A stretch of DNA of 25,409 bases, from positions 1 to 25,409 of the forward strand of contig NZ_JALAGT010000102.1 in NCBI RefSeq assembly GCF_022712295.1, in the 5' to 3' direction. Origin of the DNA: Galactobacter sp. (GTDB taxonomy: Bacteria > Actinomycetota > Actinomycetes > Actinomycetales > Micrococcaceae). The position numbers and the translations under genes were made by a program. Below, piece after piece: positions 5,862-14,209 of the stretch. Position 1 is the first letter of the stretch. Each line of letters starts with the position of its first letter. The notes beneath the pieces were generated by a model that saw only the letters and a list, made by a program, of their open reading frames with translations, was not told the origin of the DNA and searched no databases.

Positions 5862-7483
5862 AGGCCCAGCTCCTCGTGCAGCACCACACCATTGCGCACG
5901 GTGGACAGGCAGCGCGGAGCCGGAGAATCCAGGGCAGGAAGCATGGGTGTCCGTGCGCGGGCGTCCGTGCTGAAGGAGGCGGAACCGGAATCCGGCGAGG
6001 CCACCTCGAGTTCGGAGGGCTCCCAGACGGCGAACGTCGCCGGGGCACCCCAGCGCAGCGTTCCGGCCAACGGATCGGGCTCCCTCACGGCCCGGTAGCC
6101 GGCACGGGTGTGGGCCAGGAACGCTGCGCGAGCGGGGATCCGCTCGGAGACGGTGTGGTGGTTCATGCACGCGGCGATCGCCGCCCAGGCATCTGGCGTC
6201 GTCACCGGTGCATCGGACCCGAGGGCCAAGGGCACGCCGGCCGCGGACAGGGACCCGAACGGGTTCAGGGCCAGCGCCCGTTCCGCGCCGAGACGCTGGG
6301 CGTAGAGCTGGTCGGTACCTCCCCAAAGGGAGTCGAACTGCGGCTGGACCGAGGCGGTCATCCCCAGCCGCAGCATCTCCTGGATCCCGGCGGCGTCGAG
6401 TCCCTCTGCGTGTTCGATCCGGTGGCCCAAGCGGTGTACCTGCCGCTCCCCCAGCGACTGTGCAGCTCTCGCCGTGCCGGCCAGGACATTGTCCACCGCG
6501 GCGTCTCCGATGGCGTGGAACGCGGCCTGAACACCTGCCGCGGTGCAGGCCTCGACGTGGGCGCCGATGGTCGCGGCATCCAACAAGAGTTCGCCGGTGC
6601 CCGGTACGTCCACGTACGGGGCACGCAGTGCGGCGGAGTGCGACCCCAAGGACCCGTCTGCGCAGAGGTCGCCGCCCAGCCCCACCACCCGGCGGTGGCG
6701 ACTGCGGCGGAACGAACCGATCGCGGCCTCGGCCTCTGCTTCGGTCTGCACCAGCTGACCCCAATAGGCGTACACGGCCGGCGTGGCTGCGGCGACCTCG
6801 TCGGGTACGGACAGGAGCGCTTCGAGATCCTCGCCACCCCCGATGTAGGGGGCCGCCATTTCCACGGCCGCGGCGTGTCCGTGCCTGGCCAGATGCTCCA
6901 GGGCATGGGCCTGCATCCGGGCATAGGTGTCACCCGTGCGGTCCATCACCAGGGAACGAACCAACGGATGCTCGGTCTCGTCAGGCAGCCAGGGCACGGA
7001 CCCGTCCACGCCCAGTCCCGCGCGGGCGGCCAAGGAGGCGGACACCAGGCCCGTATGTACGTCGATGCGGGAGAGGTACACGTCGACGTTGCCGGACGCA
7101 CGCTGGAGCTGGTCGGGCGTGGGCAGGGTCTGATCGTTCCAGGTGGTCTCGTCCCAGCCGTGCCCCACCACCGGTTGCCCGGGAGCCTGCGCCACGTGGG
7201 CCGCCACGGCATCCAGGACGGATGCGGCGCGCGTGGCCGTACTCAGGTCCAGGCCGGTCAGGAATTCGCCCAATTGCGTCAGGTGAACGTGTGAGTCCAC
7301 GAACGCAGGGGTGATGAGTGCACCGTCCAGGTCCACACAGCGCATATCCGAGGAGAGCAGCGTGGAGGCCGCGGTCTCGGTCCCCATCCATGCGATCTGC
7401 CCGTCGTCCACCAACATCGCGGTGGCGAAGGGATCCTCGGCGGCATAGATGCTGGCTCCCCGATACATGACGGGCGTGCTCAC
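5858..7483 (-). CDS. YtcJ-like metal-dependent amidohydrolase
   Basis: This is a member of the amidohydrolase superfamily, amidohydrolase_3/YtcJ group, of 541 residues. The metal-binding HVH of DSHVHLTQLGEFL is at residues 65-67. Later motifs are HAIGDAAVDNVLAG, HRIEHAEGL and the terminal metal-ligand aspartate in LALGSDAPVTTPDAW, so the catalytic set looks complete. Known relatives hydrolyse N-formyl or N-acyl compounds, and the substrate here is unknown. The GTG start overlaps the helY stop as GTGA with GAGGAG 5 nt upstream, and its own stop overlaps the mannosyltransferase start in the same way. It is therefore likely translated in step with both neighbours, although no functional link with helicase or mannosylation is evident. 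Confidence 0.88.
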   Translation of the reverse strand: MSTPVMYRGASIYAAEDPFATAMLVDDGQIAWMGTETAASTLLSSDMRCVDLDGALITPAFVDSHVHLTQLGEFLTGLDLSTATRAASVLDAVAAHVAQAPGQPVVGHGWDETTWNDQTLPTPDQLQRASGNVDVYLSRIDVHTGLVSASLAARAGLGVDGSVPWLPDETEHPLVRSLVMDRTGDTYARMQAHALEHLARHGHAAAVEMAAPYIGGGEDLEALLSVPDEVAAATPAVYAYWGQLVQTEAEAEAAIGSFRRSRHRRVVGLGGDLCADGSLGSHSAALRAPYVDVPGTGELLLDAATIGAHVEACTAAGVQAAFHAIGDAAVDNVLAGTARAAQSLGERQVHRLGHRIEHAEGLDAAGIQEMLRLGMTASVQPQFDSLWGGTDQLYAQRLGAERALALNPFGSLSAAGVPLALGSDAPVTTPDAWAAIAACMNHHTVSERIPARAAFLAHTRAGYRAVREPDPLAGTLRWGAPATFAVWEPSELEVASPDSGSASFSTDARARTPMLPALDSPAPRCLSTVRNGVVLHEELGL

Positions 7484-10437
7484 AAGATCTCCTCGCGTGT
7501 GGTCTCGGGTTCGGTGGTGACGACGGTGGATGCGGCCACCACGCCGCGGCGGATGAGTTCCGCGGAGGCGGCGGCGGTGTCAGCCAGGTGCGGCTCCACG
7601 GCCGGATTCTGGGCCAGTTGGCCCAGGAAGTCGATGGTCTGCTTGGCCCAGCGGACGAAGTCGCCGGCGGCCACGTCCACGTCCTCCAAGGACGCGGTGA
7701 GGTCTTCGCCGCAGGCCCACCGGTGCATGGGAGTCACGAGGGTGGCGTCCGGCGCGGGAGTCGGCTCGACCTTGTGCTCGTGCTCAAGGTCTTCCAACCT
7801 GCTCCACCAGGTCACCGCGGAGTCCCAGACTCGTTTGACGCCCTGGGGCCACTGCCTGGGTAGTCCCTCGGTATCCCGCTTGGGCTGGTACACGAACAGG
7901 GTCGCGGCCGAGGCGAGGGCCGCCGGGGACAACCCGTCCAGACCTCCGTCGCCCAGGACCAACGCAGACAGCAGATCCCGCTCACCATAGAGCCTCAACA
8001 TCGAGGTGCCCGCGTCGGTGACGTGCCGCTGTTCCCCACGGCCCGAGACATAGCCAACGGCCTCCAACACCGCGAGCACGCGGTCGAAGGTGCGGGCGAT
8101 GGAATGCGTGCGGCCGGTGATGCGAGACCGGAGCCGTTCGACGTCCTTGTTGAGCGTGCGATGCCGTGACGCCCATCGGGCGTGCTGCTCCCGGTCCGGG
8201 CATCCGTGACACGGGTGGCGCCGTAGCGCGCGTTCGAGCTTCTCGACTCTCACCTCGGCCTCCGCGCTGCCCGTGTGGCTGAAGCCGGCGGTACTGCGGA
8301 TGGATTCTCCGGCAGGTCGGTCGCGCAGCGCATTGCGCAAGGATGCCGCGAGATCTCGCCGCTGTTCCGGGGTGCGTCCCGTGACGTGCTTGGCGATACG
8401 AACCTGAGCAAGGACGTCGACGGGGCCGTCGAGTTCCTGCGCACCGATGCGTCGTTGACGCCCTTCCAAGGTCACCACGGTGGCCTGCGGTTGGCGCAGT
8501 GAGCGGGGCGGTTCCACCACCACGACGGGACCGGAACCGCGCTTGCCGGTCCCCAGCTCGATGACGTCTCCACGGTGCAGGGACTCCAACGCCATCTCGG
8601 CAGACGATCGTCGGGCCCTGGCCCGGTGACGGGAGGCCGTCTTCTGGGCAATGGAGAGTTCCTGCCGAAGGGCGTCGTACTCGGAGAAGTCCCCGAGGTG
8701 ACAGTGCATGGCGTCCTGATACCCCGACAAGGACTCCTGTTTCTGTTGCAGTTCGCGCGCGAGGCCCACCACGGAGGCGTCGGCCTGGTACTGGGCGAAC
8801 GACTGTTCGAGCACGTCGCGTGCACGTCTCGAACCGAGCCGCTTCAACAGGTTCAGACTCATGTTGTAGGTGGGGCGGAAACTCGAATTCAAGGGGTAGG
8901 TGCGTCGTGACGCCAATCCCGCGACCGAGACCGGGTCCAGCCCGGCATGCCAGGCGACCACGGCGTGACCCTCGACATCGATCCCGCGGCGGCCGGCGCG
9001 GCCGGTGAGCTGCGTGTACTCCCCCGGTGTGATGGGTGCGTGTTCGGAACCGTTGAATTTGTCCAGCTTCTCCAAGACCACGGAGCGAGCCGGCATGTTC
9101 ACGCCAAGGGCCAGGGTTTCCGTCGCGTACACCACCTTGACCAGGCCGCGGGCGAAAAGTTGCTCCACGGCCTCCTTGAACACCGGAAGCAGGCCCGCAT
9201 GATGCGACGCGATGCCCCGCAGCAGTCCTTCTCGCCACGGCCAGTAGCCCACGACCTCGAGGTCCTCGGCGGGCAGTCGAGCGGCGGAGGCGGCCAGCAC
9301 CTCCTCGATCTGGGCTTCCTCGGCCGCCGTGGTCAGACGCAGCCCGTAGCGCACGCACTGGGCCACAGCGGCCTCGCAACCCTTGCGTGAGAAGACGAAG
9401 ACGATGGCAGGCAGCAGCCCGGCATCGTCCAGGGCCTCCACGGTGCGGGGACGCGAGGCGGCGCGTGGCGCCACGGGCTCGGTCGAGGATTCCATAGGCA
9501 ATGCTCGACGGCGGTCCCGGCCCCTGTCGCGTCCGCTCCGATTGCGTCCGCCACGGCCGCGCATTCGCTGGTCGCGCTGGCCACGAGGCGCCGGCCCCCG
9601 GCTTTGTCCCGCCAACTTGCTCAGCTCCGGGTTCACGGTGGCCGTCTGATCTGCTGCTGCGTCGAAGGAGACGTCGTCGGCGAAGAGATCCACGAGCTCA
9701 TCCCCCACGAGTACGTGCTGCCACAGCGGCACGGGTCGGTGTTCGGAGACGATGACGTCCGTGGCGCCACGGACGGTGTCCAGCCAACCACCGAACTCCT
9801 CGGCGTTGGACACGGTCGCGGAGAGCGAGACCAGCCGGGCGGTGTCCGGCAATTGCAGAATGACCTCCTCCCAGACGGCTCCGCGGTCCTTGTCCGCCAA
9901 GTAATGAACCTCATCCATGATCACGTATTCGAGACCGGTGAGCGTCGACGAGCCCGCATAGAGCATGTTCCGCAGCACCTCGGTGGTCATGACGACCACC
10001 TCGGCCTCCGAATTGATGGAGGTGTCCCCGGTCAGCAGCCCCACGCGCTCGTGGCCGTGACGGGCGGCGAACTCTGCGTACTTCTGATTGGAGAGTGCCT
10101 TGATGGGTGTGGTGTAGAAGGCCTTGGTTCCGTGCGACAGCGCCAGGTGGACGGCGAACTCGCCCACCACGGTCTTGCCTGCACCTGTGGGAGCTGCCAC
10201 CAGGACGCTGCGATCCGCCTCGAGGCTTTCGCAGGCCTGGGACTGGAACGGATCCAGGGGGAAGTCGAGGGTGTCGGCGAAGCGTGCGACCTCGGTGGCC
10301 GCCATGGCGGTACGGGCCTTGGCGGCGGCATAGCGCTGCGAGGGAGAGAGCTCCTGGTCCATGCTCGGCTGCAGTGCGTTCACAGGTGCCGACGCGGGTG
10401 CACCGGCAGGTGTTCCGCGGCGCTTACGGGACGGCAT
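7480..10437 (-). CDS. helY: Ski2/Mtr4-like DEAD/DEAH-box RNA helicase HelY
   Basis: This superfamily 2 helicase has 985 residues. The Walker A is APTGAGKT (82-89), motif II is DEVH (175-178), motif III is SAT (206-208) and motif VI appears as QLTGRAGRRG. The C-terminus carries a DSHCT-type domain (MHRWACGEDL...). The family acts on structured RNA in exosome-like or ribosome-related processing; the exact role of HelY in actinobacteria is poorly known. An Arg/Gly-rich segment (residues about 279-311) sits between the two RecA-like domains. A GGAGGAG site 9 nt upstream supports the ATG at 10437, although residue 26 is also Met and the family alignment begins near there. It follows tatC by 3 nt, matching the tatA-tatC-helY order of mycobacteria. 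Confidence 0.95.
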   Translation of the reverse strand: MPSRKRRGTPAGAPASAPVNALQPSMDQELSPSQRYAAAKARTAMAATEVARFADTLDFPLDPFQSQACESLEADRSVLVAAPTGAGKTVVGEFAVHLALSHGTKAFYTTPIKALSNQKYAEFAARHGHERVGLLTGDTSINSEAEVVVMTTEVLRNMLYAGSSTLTGLEYVIMDEVHYLADKDRGAVWEEVILQLPDTARLVSLSATVSNAEEFGGWLDTVRGATDVIVSEHRPVPLWQHVLVGDELVDLFADDVSFDAAADQTATVNPELSKLAGQSRGPAPRGQRDQRMRGRGGRNRSGRDRGRDRRRALPMESSTEPVAPRAASRPRTVEALDDAGLLPAIVFVFSRKGCEAAVAQCVRYGLRLTTAAEEAQIEEVLAASAARLPAEDLEVVGYWPWREGLLRGIASHHAGLLPVFKEAVEQLFARGLVKVVYATETLALGVNMPARSVVLEKLDKFNGSEHAPITPGEYTQLTGRAGRRGIDVEGHAVVAWHAGLDPVSVAGLASRRTYPLNSSFRPTYNMSLNLLKRLGSRRARDVLEQSFAQYQADASVVGLARELQQKQESLSGYQDAMHCHLGDFSEYDALRQELSIAQKTASRHRARARRSSAEMALESLHRGDVIELGTGKRGSGPVVVVEPPRSLRQPQATVVTLEGRQRRIGAQELDGPVDVLAQVRIAKHVTGRTPEQRRDLAASLRNALRDRPAGESIRSTAGFSHTGSAEAEVRVEKLERALRRHPCHGCPDREQHARWASRHRTLNKDVERLRSRITGRTHSIARTFDRVLAVLEAVGYVSGRGEQRHVTDAGTSMLRLYGERDLLSALVLGDGGLDGLSPAALASAATLFVYQPKRDTEGLPRQWPQGVKRVWDSAVTWWSRLEDLEHEHKVEPTPAPDATLVTPMHRWACGEDLTASLEDVDVAAGDFVRWAKQTIDFLGQLAQNPAVEPHLADTAAASAELIRRGVVAASTVVTTEPETTREEIL

Positions 10438-10440
10438 GGA

Positions 10441-11250
10441 CTAGAGCTCCTCCAAGGGGCGGGAAACCTCGATCTCCGAGGCCTGGGATACGTCGGTCTT
10501 TGCGGCGCGCTTGGCCTTGCGTCGGTCGAAGATGTAACAAAGGCCGGTCGCCGCCGCGAAGAGAATCAGCATGGGACCCGCCATCACCAGCATCGACATC
10601 GCGTCGCCACCGGGAGCAGCAATGGCAGAGAAGACGGCGATCAGGAAGACGATGATGCGCCAATGTTTCAGGATGGAGCGGGCGGGCAGGATGCCGATCA
10701 CATTGAGGCCGACCATCATCACCGGGATCACCATGGCGACACCGAAGGCCAAGGTCAGCCGCGTCACAAAGGGCAGGAAGTCGGTGATGTTGACGATGTT
10801 GAGCCCGCCGTCGGGAGTCAGCCCGAAGAAGAAGCGCAGGGCATGGGGTATCACCAGGACGCCCAAGACCACACCGCCCAGGAAGAGCGGGATGGTCGCG
10901 GCGATGAAGGCCAACGAAATGCGGCGTTCTCGCTTCTGCAGGCCGGGCACGATGAAGGCCCACACTTGGTAGAGCAGCACGGGTGAGGCGGCGATGATGC
11001 CCAACCACAGCGAGACCTTGATGGCGATGTCGAGCGGCGAGATCGCCGTTTGATAGTTGATGTCCCCGCCGGCATCCTCCACCAGAGCCACGATGAGGCC
11101 GAGGACCGGCTTGTAGAAGAAGACAGCTGCGACGGTCGTGACAAGGACGACTCCGAGCGACACGAAGAGGCGGTTCCTGGCCTCTTTCAGATGTGCCTTC
11201 AGGGGCATGCGCCCCTCAGGATTGGAGCGGCTTTTCTTACGTAGTGCCAC
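10441..11250 (-). CDS. tatC: Twin-arginine translocase subunit TatC
   Basis: This integral membrane protein recognises twin-arginine signal peptides and nucleates TatA pores for export of folded proteins. The 269-residue product starts with the family motif NPEGRMPLKAHLKEARNRL and has six hydrophobic segments (about 28-46, 75-100, 112-134, 158-182, 198-212, 218-240). The conserved YQVWAFIVPGL follows segment 2 and FGLTPDGG lies before segment 4. The GTG start at 11250 keeps the conserved NPEGRM residues. An ATG at 11208 with a nearby GAGGGG would cut into them and is less likely. It starts 12 nt after tatA and ends 3 nt before helY. Confidence 0.95.
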   Translation of the reverse strand: MALRKKSRSNPEGRMPLKAHLKEARNRLFVSLGVVLVTTVAAVFFYKPVLGLIVALVEDAGGDINYQTAISPLDIAIKVSLWLGIIAASPVLLYQVWAFIVPGLQKRERRISLAFIAATIPLFLGGVVLGVLVIPHALRFFFGLTPDGGLNIVNITDFLPFVTRLTLAFGVAMVIPVMMVGLNVIGILPARSILKHWRIIVFLIAVFSAIAAPGGDAMSMLVMAGPMLILFAAATGLCYIFDRRKAKRAAKTDVSQASEIEVSRPLEEL

Positions 11251-11262
11251 CGGTGGAAAAGA

Positions 11263-11502
11263 TCAGTCCTGGGCGGAGTTTCCGCGCTTCGGATCCACGA
11301 CCTTGCCTTCGAGGGGCTCCTCGGTACCCGATTCGGTGGGTTTCGACTTCTTGTCGTCGTCGCCCATCTGCTTCATCTCCGACTTGAAGATGCGCATGGA
11401 CTCGCCCAGGCTCCGGGCCAGCTTGGGCAGCTTGGGAGCAGCGAAGAGCAGCAGCACCACGATGATGATGATGACCCATGCTGTGGCGGATGGCATGTGC
11501 AT
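11263..11502 (-). CDS. tatA: Sec-independent translocase subunit TatA
   Basis: This is a single-span Tat pore subunit of 79 residues. An N-terminal hydrophobic helix (about residues 7-21), the hinge FAAPKLPKLARSLGES, an amphipathic helix and a charged, probably disordered tail are in the usual order. The glycine of the classic FG hinge is Ala here. AGGAG lies 9 nt before the ATG at 11502, and a second in-frame ATG is two codons later. The gene is followed by tatC after 12 nt, forming a Tat operon. No separate TatB-like gene lies in the window. Confidence 0.93.
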   Translation of the reverse strand: MHMPSATAWVIIIIVVLLLFAAPKLPKLARSLGESMRIFKSEMKQMGDDDKKSKPTESGTEEPLEGKVVDPKRGNSAQD

Positions 11503-11572
11503 GACTTGGTACTCCTAGAACTGGCGGGTGCGTCGTCAGGCAGGGCCGGGCGGCACAACGATCTCGGCCCTA

Positions 11573-11578
11573 AGTTTA
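11573..11578 (-). promoter_or_regulatory. Candidate tatA promoter -10
   Basis: TAAACT on the minus strand fits TANNNT in the 129-bp gap before tatA. It sits within the interrupted palindrome CCTAAACTTAGG (11569-11580, arms CCTAA/TTAGG). The predicted transcript would start near 11566 with a leader of about 64 nt. No consensus -35 is seen. Confidence 0.35.
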
Positions 11579-11631
11579 GGCCACGGATCTGGGAACGGGC
11601 TCAGTGAGGAGCACCGTGTCCCGGGGGACGA

Positions 11632-12000
11632 CTACTCGGCTTCGGGCGAGGGTTCGAAATCCAGGTCGGAGAATCGCCGCGGTCGGCCGGTCGCGTAGAG
11701 GTTCGCGATCCGTCGGGTGCGGCGGGCATCCTTGCGGGCTTCCTTCTCCTCGCGCAGCCCGGCGCGGACCACGATGGGCTCTGCCGAGAGGGCGTCCCAG
11801 CCCACCGGCAACTCGGAGGAACGTTCGGCATGCAGGGGTTTCCCCTGGGACATGGCGGGCGTCAGTGCGGATTCCGCCTCGGAGACCTTGGCCATCAACG
11901 CCTTCAGCTTGCGCCACAGGTAGAGCCCACCGAGCACCAATACGGCCAGCAGGATGAGCACCAGGGCCGTCCAGATCAGGACCCATGACCACCACGGCAC
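11632..12000 (-). CDS. Small single-span membrane protein of unknown function
   Basis: I do not recognise a named family. The product has 122 residues with one strong N-terminal membrane segment (about 5-29, VLIWTALVLILLAVLVLGG) starting almost at once after the initiator. A basic, helical cytoplasmic part follows, including a run of charged residues REEKEARKDARRTRR. The GTG at 12000 is chosen because GAGGAG lies 10 nt upstream and the membrane segment then starts at the N-terminus. A longer frame to 12114 would add a Pro/Arg-rich stretch and run into the pafBC coding region. It lies 61 nt after the pafBC stop, so it may be expressed with it, and 129 nt before tatA. Confidence 0.65.
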   Translation of the reverse strand: MPWWSWVLIWTALVLILLAVLVLGGLYLWRKLKALMAKVSEAESALTPAMSQGKPLHAERSSELPVGWDALSAEPIVVRAGLREEKEARKDARRTRRIANLYATGRPRRFSDLDFEPSPEAE

Positions 12001-12061
12001 CTCGGCACCACTCCTCGCGTCTCGTGTACGGCCACCGGGTGTGTGGCCTACCGAGTCAACC

Positions 12062-14098
12062 TTACGGCTCAACGGCCTCTCGTCGCGACTCCAAGGCCGA
12101 GACAACGGCATCACGAAGCGGTTCCGGCGCCAGCACGGTCACCCGGCCGGCCGAACCGGCCACGAGCGAGACCAGGTAGGACACCTGGGCTATGGCGCAG
12201 CGGGCCACCACGGAGCTGACCCCGTCGACGGTGCTGAGATCGCCCTTGGGTGCCCCCAGGCGGACCGGCCGGTAGTCCTCGGCCCTCTCCGCCCATGGTC
12301 CCGTGAAGAGCAGATCGACCTCATATTGCGTGTTTTCGGGAACCACGGGGATCGACAGTGCGGCAGTCACGTGCTCCTGACTCGTTCCCCGCTCGGCGGC
12401 GTGCTCGGCCGGCACCGGGACGGCGGAGACGATGCGATCGAGCCGGAAGACCCTGGCGCCCTCGCGCAGCCTGCACCAGGCCCGGAGGTAGACGTGATTG
12501 TCCCGGTCCACGAGCTGCACGGGTTCCACACGGCGGGTGGTCAGGCCATGGGAGCCCGCGTACACCAGGTCGAGGCACCCTCCAGATGCGATCGCATCAC
12601 CGATGGCCTCCGCCCTCGGGTCGGCCCCGGAAGAGGCCAGGGTCACGGCGAGAATCCGATCGAAGTCCTGGAACTCTCCAGGGCGTAGAGCCTTGAGTCG
12701 GGAGATGAGTGCCTGCACCGCTCGCGATGCCTCCGGGCGCAACGTGCCTGTCGGAGCCGCAGCAAGGGCCTCGAGTCCGATCAACACGGCCGATACCTCG
12801 GAGACCGACAAGTTCATGGGCTCGGCAAAGGCCTCGGCGTTCTCGATGCGCACGCCGTCCTGGTCGATGATGACGTCCAGGAGTTCGTGGTGCATTCCGC
12901 CGGGGATGCCGCAGACCATCAGCTGATTCAGGATCCCAGCCAATTGCGGCTGCGTCAGATCGAATTCACGGCCGAGCTCGTCGAGGGGCACCCGCCCGCC
13001 TGCCAGGTCCTGATTGGCGCTCACATAGGCCACCAGATCCAGCGCGCGTGCCACCTTGACCTCGGTGGCCTCCCGACCGCCGCCGTGCTTGCGCACCGTG
13101 TAGTCGGGTACCGGGGCCGACTGCGCCGCCAGCGCACTGTCCAGCGCGGTCCGCACCGCAGCCGACAGGTCGGCCGGTCGGAGCACCGTCAGCCCCTCCC
13201 CTGCGACCTCTGCCGCGAAGGACTCGAGGTCGGCGAAATCGACGTCCAACTCCACCGTGGTGCCTGCCGTACGCCGAGCCGTGGCGCGGGCGGCGATGGA
13301 CCCGCCGCTGACGTCGCGAGCCACCACGGTGGCCTGGCGTTCGGGCCGCTCCGTCCCGATCCGTGCGAGCAGCGTAGCCATGTCGAAACGGTCGGTACGG
13401 CCGTAGGCCTCGCGAACGAAATCGTTCGGCGCCGACTGTAGTTGTGCGGGCTCGCTCAAGAAACGATCCAGGCGGAAAAGGCGCACGGCGTCGCGGTTCG
13501 TGTCCCCCGCTGCGAGGTACCAATGACCATCTCGGTGGCCCAGTCCCCACGGCACCACCTGGCGTTTGGCCTCCCGCCCGTCCAGGGTGCGGTACTTGAA
13601 GACGATGGGCGTGCTCGCGACGCAAAATCGCACCAGATCGGCCAGATACGGTTCGGCGGAGTCCACCAGCGGTGTGAATCCCACCGGTTCTGTGGCCGAC
13701 GGCGCGGCGCTGAGCGCCGCTGAGCCCAGCCGCGCGGTGGCGCGCGAGGCCTGCCTGGCTAGCTCACCGCCGTCGAGCACTTGGGCGGCCAGGCCCAGCA
13801 GGGCCACCTCCGTCGTGGAGAAGCGAAGCGACGGCAGCGCGTAGCGATCGGGGTCGATCCGGTACCGGATCTCGGCGGGGCCGTCCGCCTGGACGCGACG
13901 TGACTCGTTCAGGTCGAATCCGAGGTTACGCAGGGCCGCCTTGTCCCTCTCGAAGGTGCGTTCGAAGGTCTCCTGCTTGGGTTCGTCACGGTACTGGGGC
14001 ACCATCCGGCGCAATTCCTCCCTGGTGCGTCCCAACTCGGAGGACATCAGGGTGTAGGCGATGCTGATCAGTACTTCGGATCGATCGGTAGTGGCCAC
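12062..14098 (-). CDS. pafBC: PafBC fused WYL-domain transcriptional activator of the DNA damage response
   Basis: PafB and PafC are separate proteins in mycobacteria but form one 678-residue chain here, as known for Arthrobacter. The PafB half has an N-terminal winged helix (about 1-90) and a WYL domain (about 160-225, HWYLAAGD at 192-199). The PafC half has a second winged helix (about 345-425) and a second WYL domain (about 500-560, with VYLRAWC in the position of the WYL motif). The complex activates LexA/RecA-independent damage genes through RecA-NDp promoters and does not itself take part in pupylation, despite the name. The GTG start at 14098 lacks a ribosome binding site but is preceded by TACGCT 7 nt upstream, so the message is probably leaderless. 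Confidence 0.94.
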   Translation of the reverse strand: MATTDRSEVLISIAYTLMSSELGRTREELRRMVPQYRDEPKQETFERTFERDKAALRNLGFDLNESRRVQADGPAEIRYRIDPDRYALPSLRFSTTEVALLGLAAQVLDGGELARQASRATARLGSAALSAAPSATEPVGFTPLVDSAEPYLADLVRFCVASTPIVFKYRTLDGREAKRQVVPWGLGHRDGHWYLAAGDTNRDAVRLFRLDRFLSEPAQLQSAPNDFVREAYGRTDRFDMATLLARIGTERPERQATVVARDVSGGSIAARATARRTAGTTVELDVDFADLESFAAEVAGEGLTVLRPADLSAAVRTALDSALAAQSAPVPDYTVRKHGGGREATEVKVARALDLVAYVSANQDLAGGRVPLDELGREFDLTQPQLAGILNQLMVCGIPGGMHHELLDVIIDQDGVRIENAEAFAEPMNLSVSEVSAVLIGLEALAAAPTGTLRPEASRAVQALISRLKALRPGEFQDFDRILAVTLASSGADPRAEAIGDAIASGGCLDLVYAGSHGLTTRRVEPVQLVDRDNHVYLRAWCRLREGARVFRLDRIVSAVPVPAEHAAERGTSQEHVTAALSIPVVPENTQYEVDLLFTGPWAERAEDYRPVRLGAPKGDLSTVDGVSSVVARCAIAQVSYLVSLVAGSAGRVTVLAPEPLRDAVVSALESRREAVEP

Positions 14099-14105
14099 GA
14101 AACCC

Positions 14106-14126
14106 AGCGTAGCCGGATGCCGACAG
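14106..14126 (-). promoter_or_regulatory. Leaderless pafBC promoter with partial RecA-NDp match
   Basis: Read on the minus strand, CTGTCGGCA (14126-14118) is followed after 6 nt by TACGCT (14111-14106), and the GTG start comes 7 nt later. The RecA-NDp element recognised with PafBC in mycobacteria has, as I recall it, TTGTCRGTG then 8 nt then TANNNT. The TGTCGG core matches exactly, but the spacer is 2 nt shorter and the flanks differ. The -10 assignment is moderately supported; the PafBC site is inference. Confidence 0.4.
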
Positions 14127-14144
14127 TTGGGCAGGGCAACGACG

Positions 14145-14188
14145 CGGCCCCGCCGAACCTCGACCGATGGTGAGGAGCGACGGGGCCG
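14145..14188 (-). terminator. Terminator-like hairpin after the cytosolic FKBP gene
   Basis: Arms CGGCCCCG (14145-14152) and CGGGGCCG (14181-14188) form a perfect 8-bp outer stem, and a short inner CCTC/GAGG stem is possible. A second small hairpin CCGAG/CTCGG (14186-14199) is adjacent. There is no strong U tract, so it may only attenuate read-through into pafBC. Confidence 0.45.
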
Positions 14189-14209
14189 AGTGTTCTCGGT
14201 TGAACCGGG

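Noticed and set aside
5862..6764. Long open extension upstream of the mannosyltransferase frame
   Set aside because: It lies wholly inside the amidohydrolase gene in another frame, is Arg/Gly-rich and shows no family motif. The GTG with GAGGAG at 5861 is the better start.
5783..7294. 503-codon open frame antisense to the amidohydrolase
   Set aside because: It is a shadow of the opposite strand with no recognisable domain.
7982..9379. 465-codon open frame inside helY
   Set aside because: It is an alternative frame of the helicase gene with Arg/Gly/Pro-rich nonsense composition, typical of GC-rich DNA.
9604..10986. 460-codon open frame antisense to helY and tatC
   Set aside because: It crosses two well-supported genes on the other strand and has His/Gly/Asp-rich composition without motifs.
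12001..12114. 38-residue N-terminal extension of the small membrane protein
   Set aside because: It runs into pafBC and is Arg/Pro-rich. The GTG at 12000 has GAGGAG upstream and places the membrane segment at the N-terminus.
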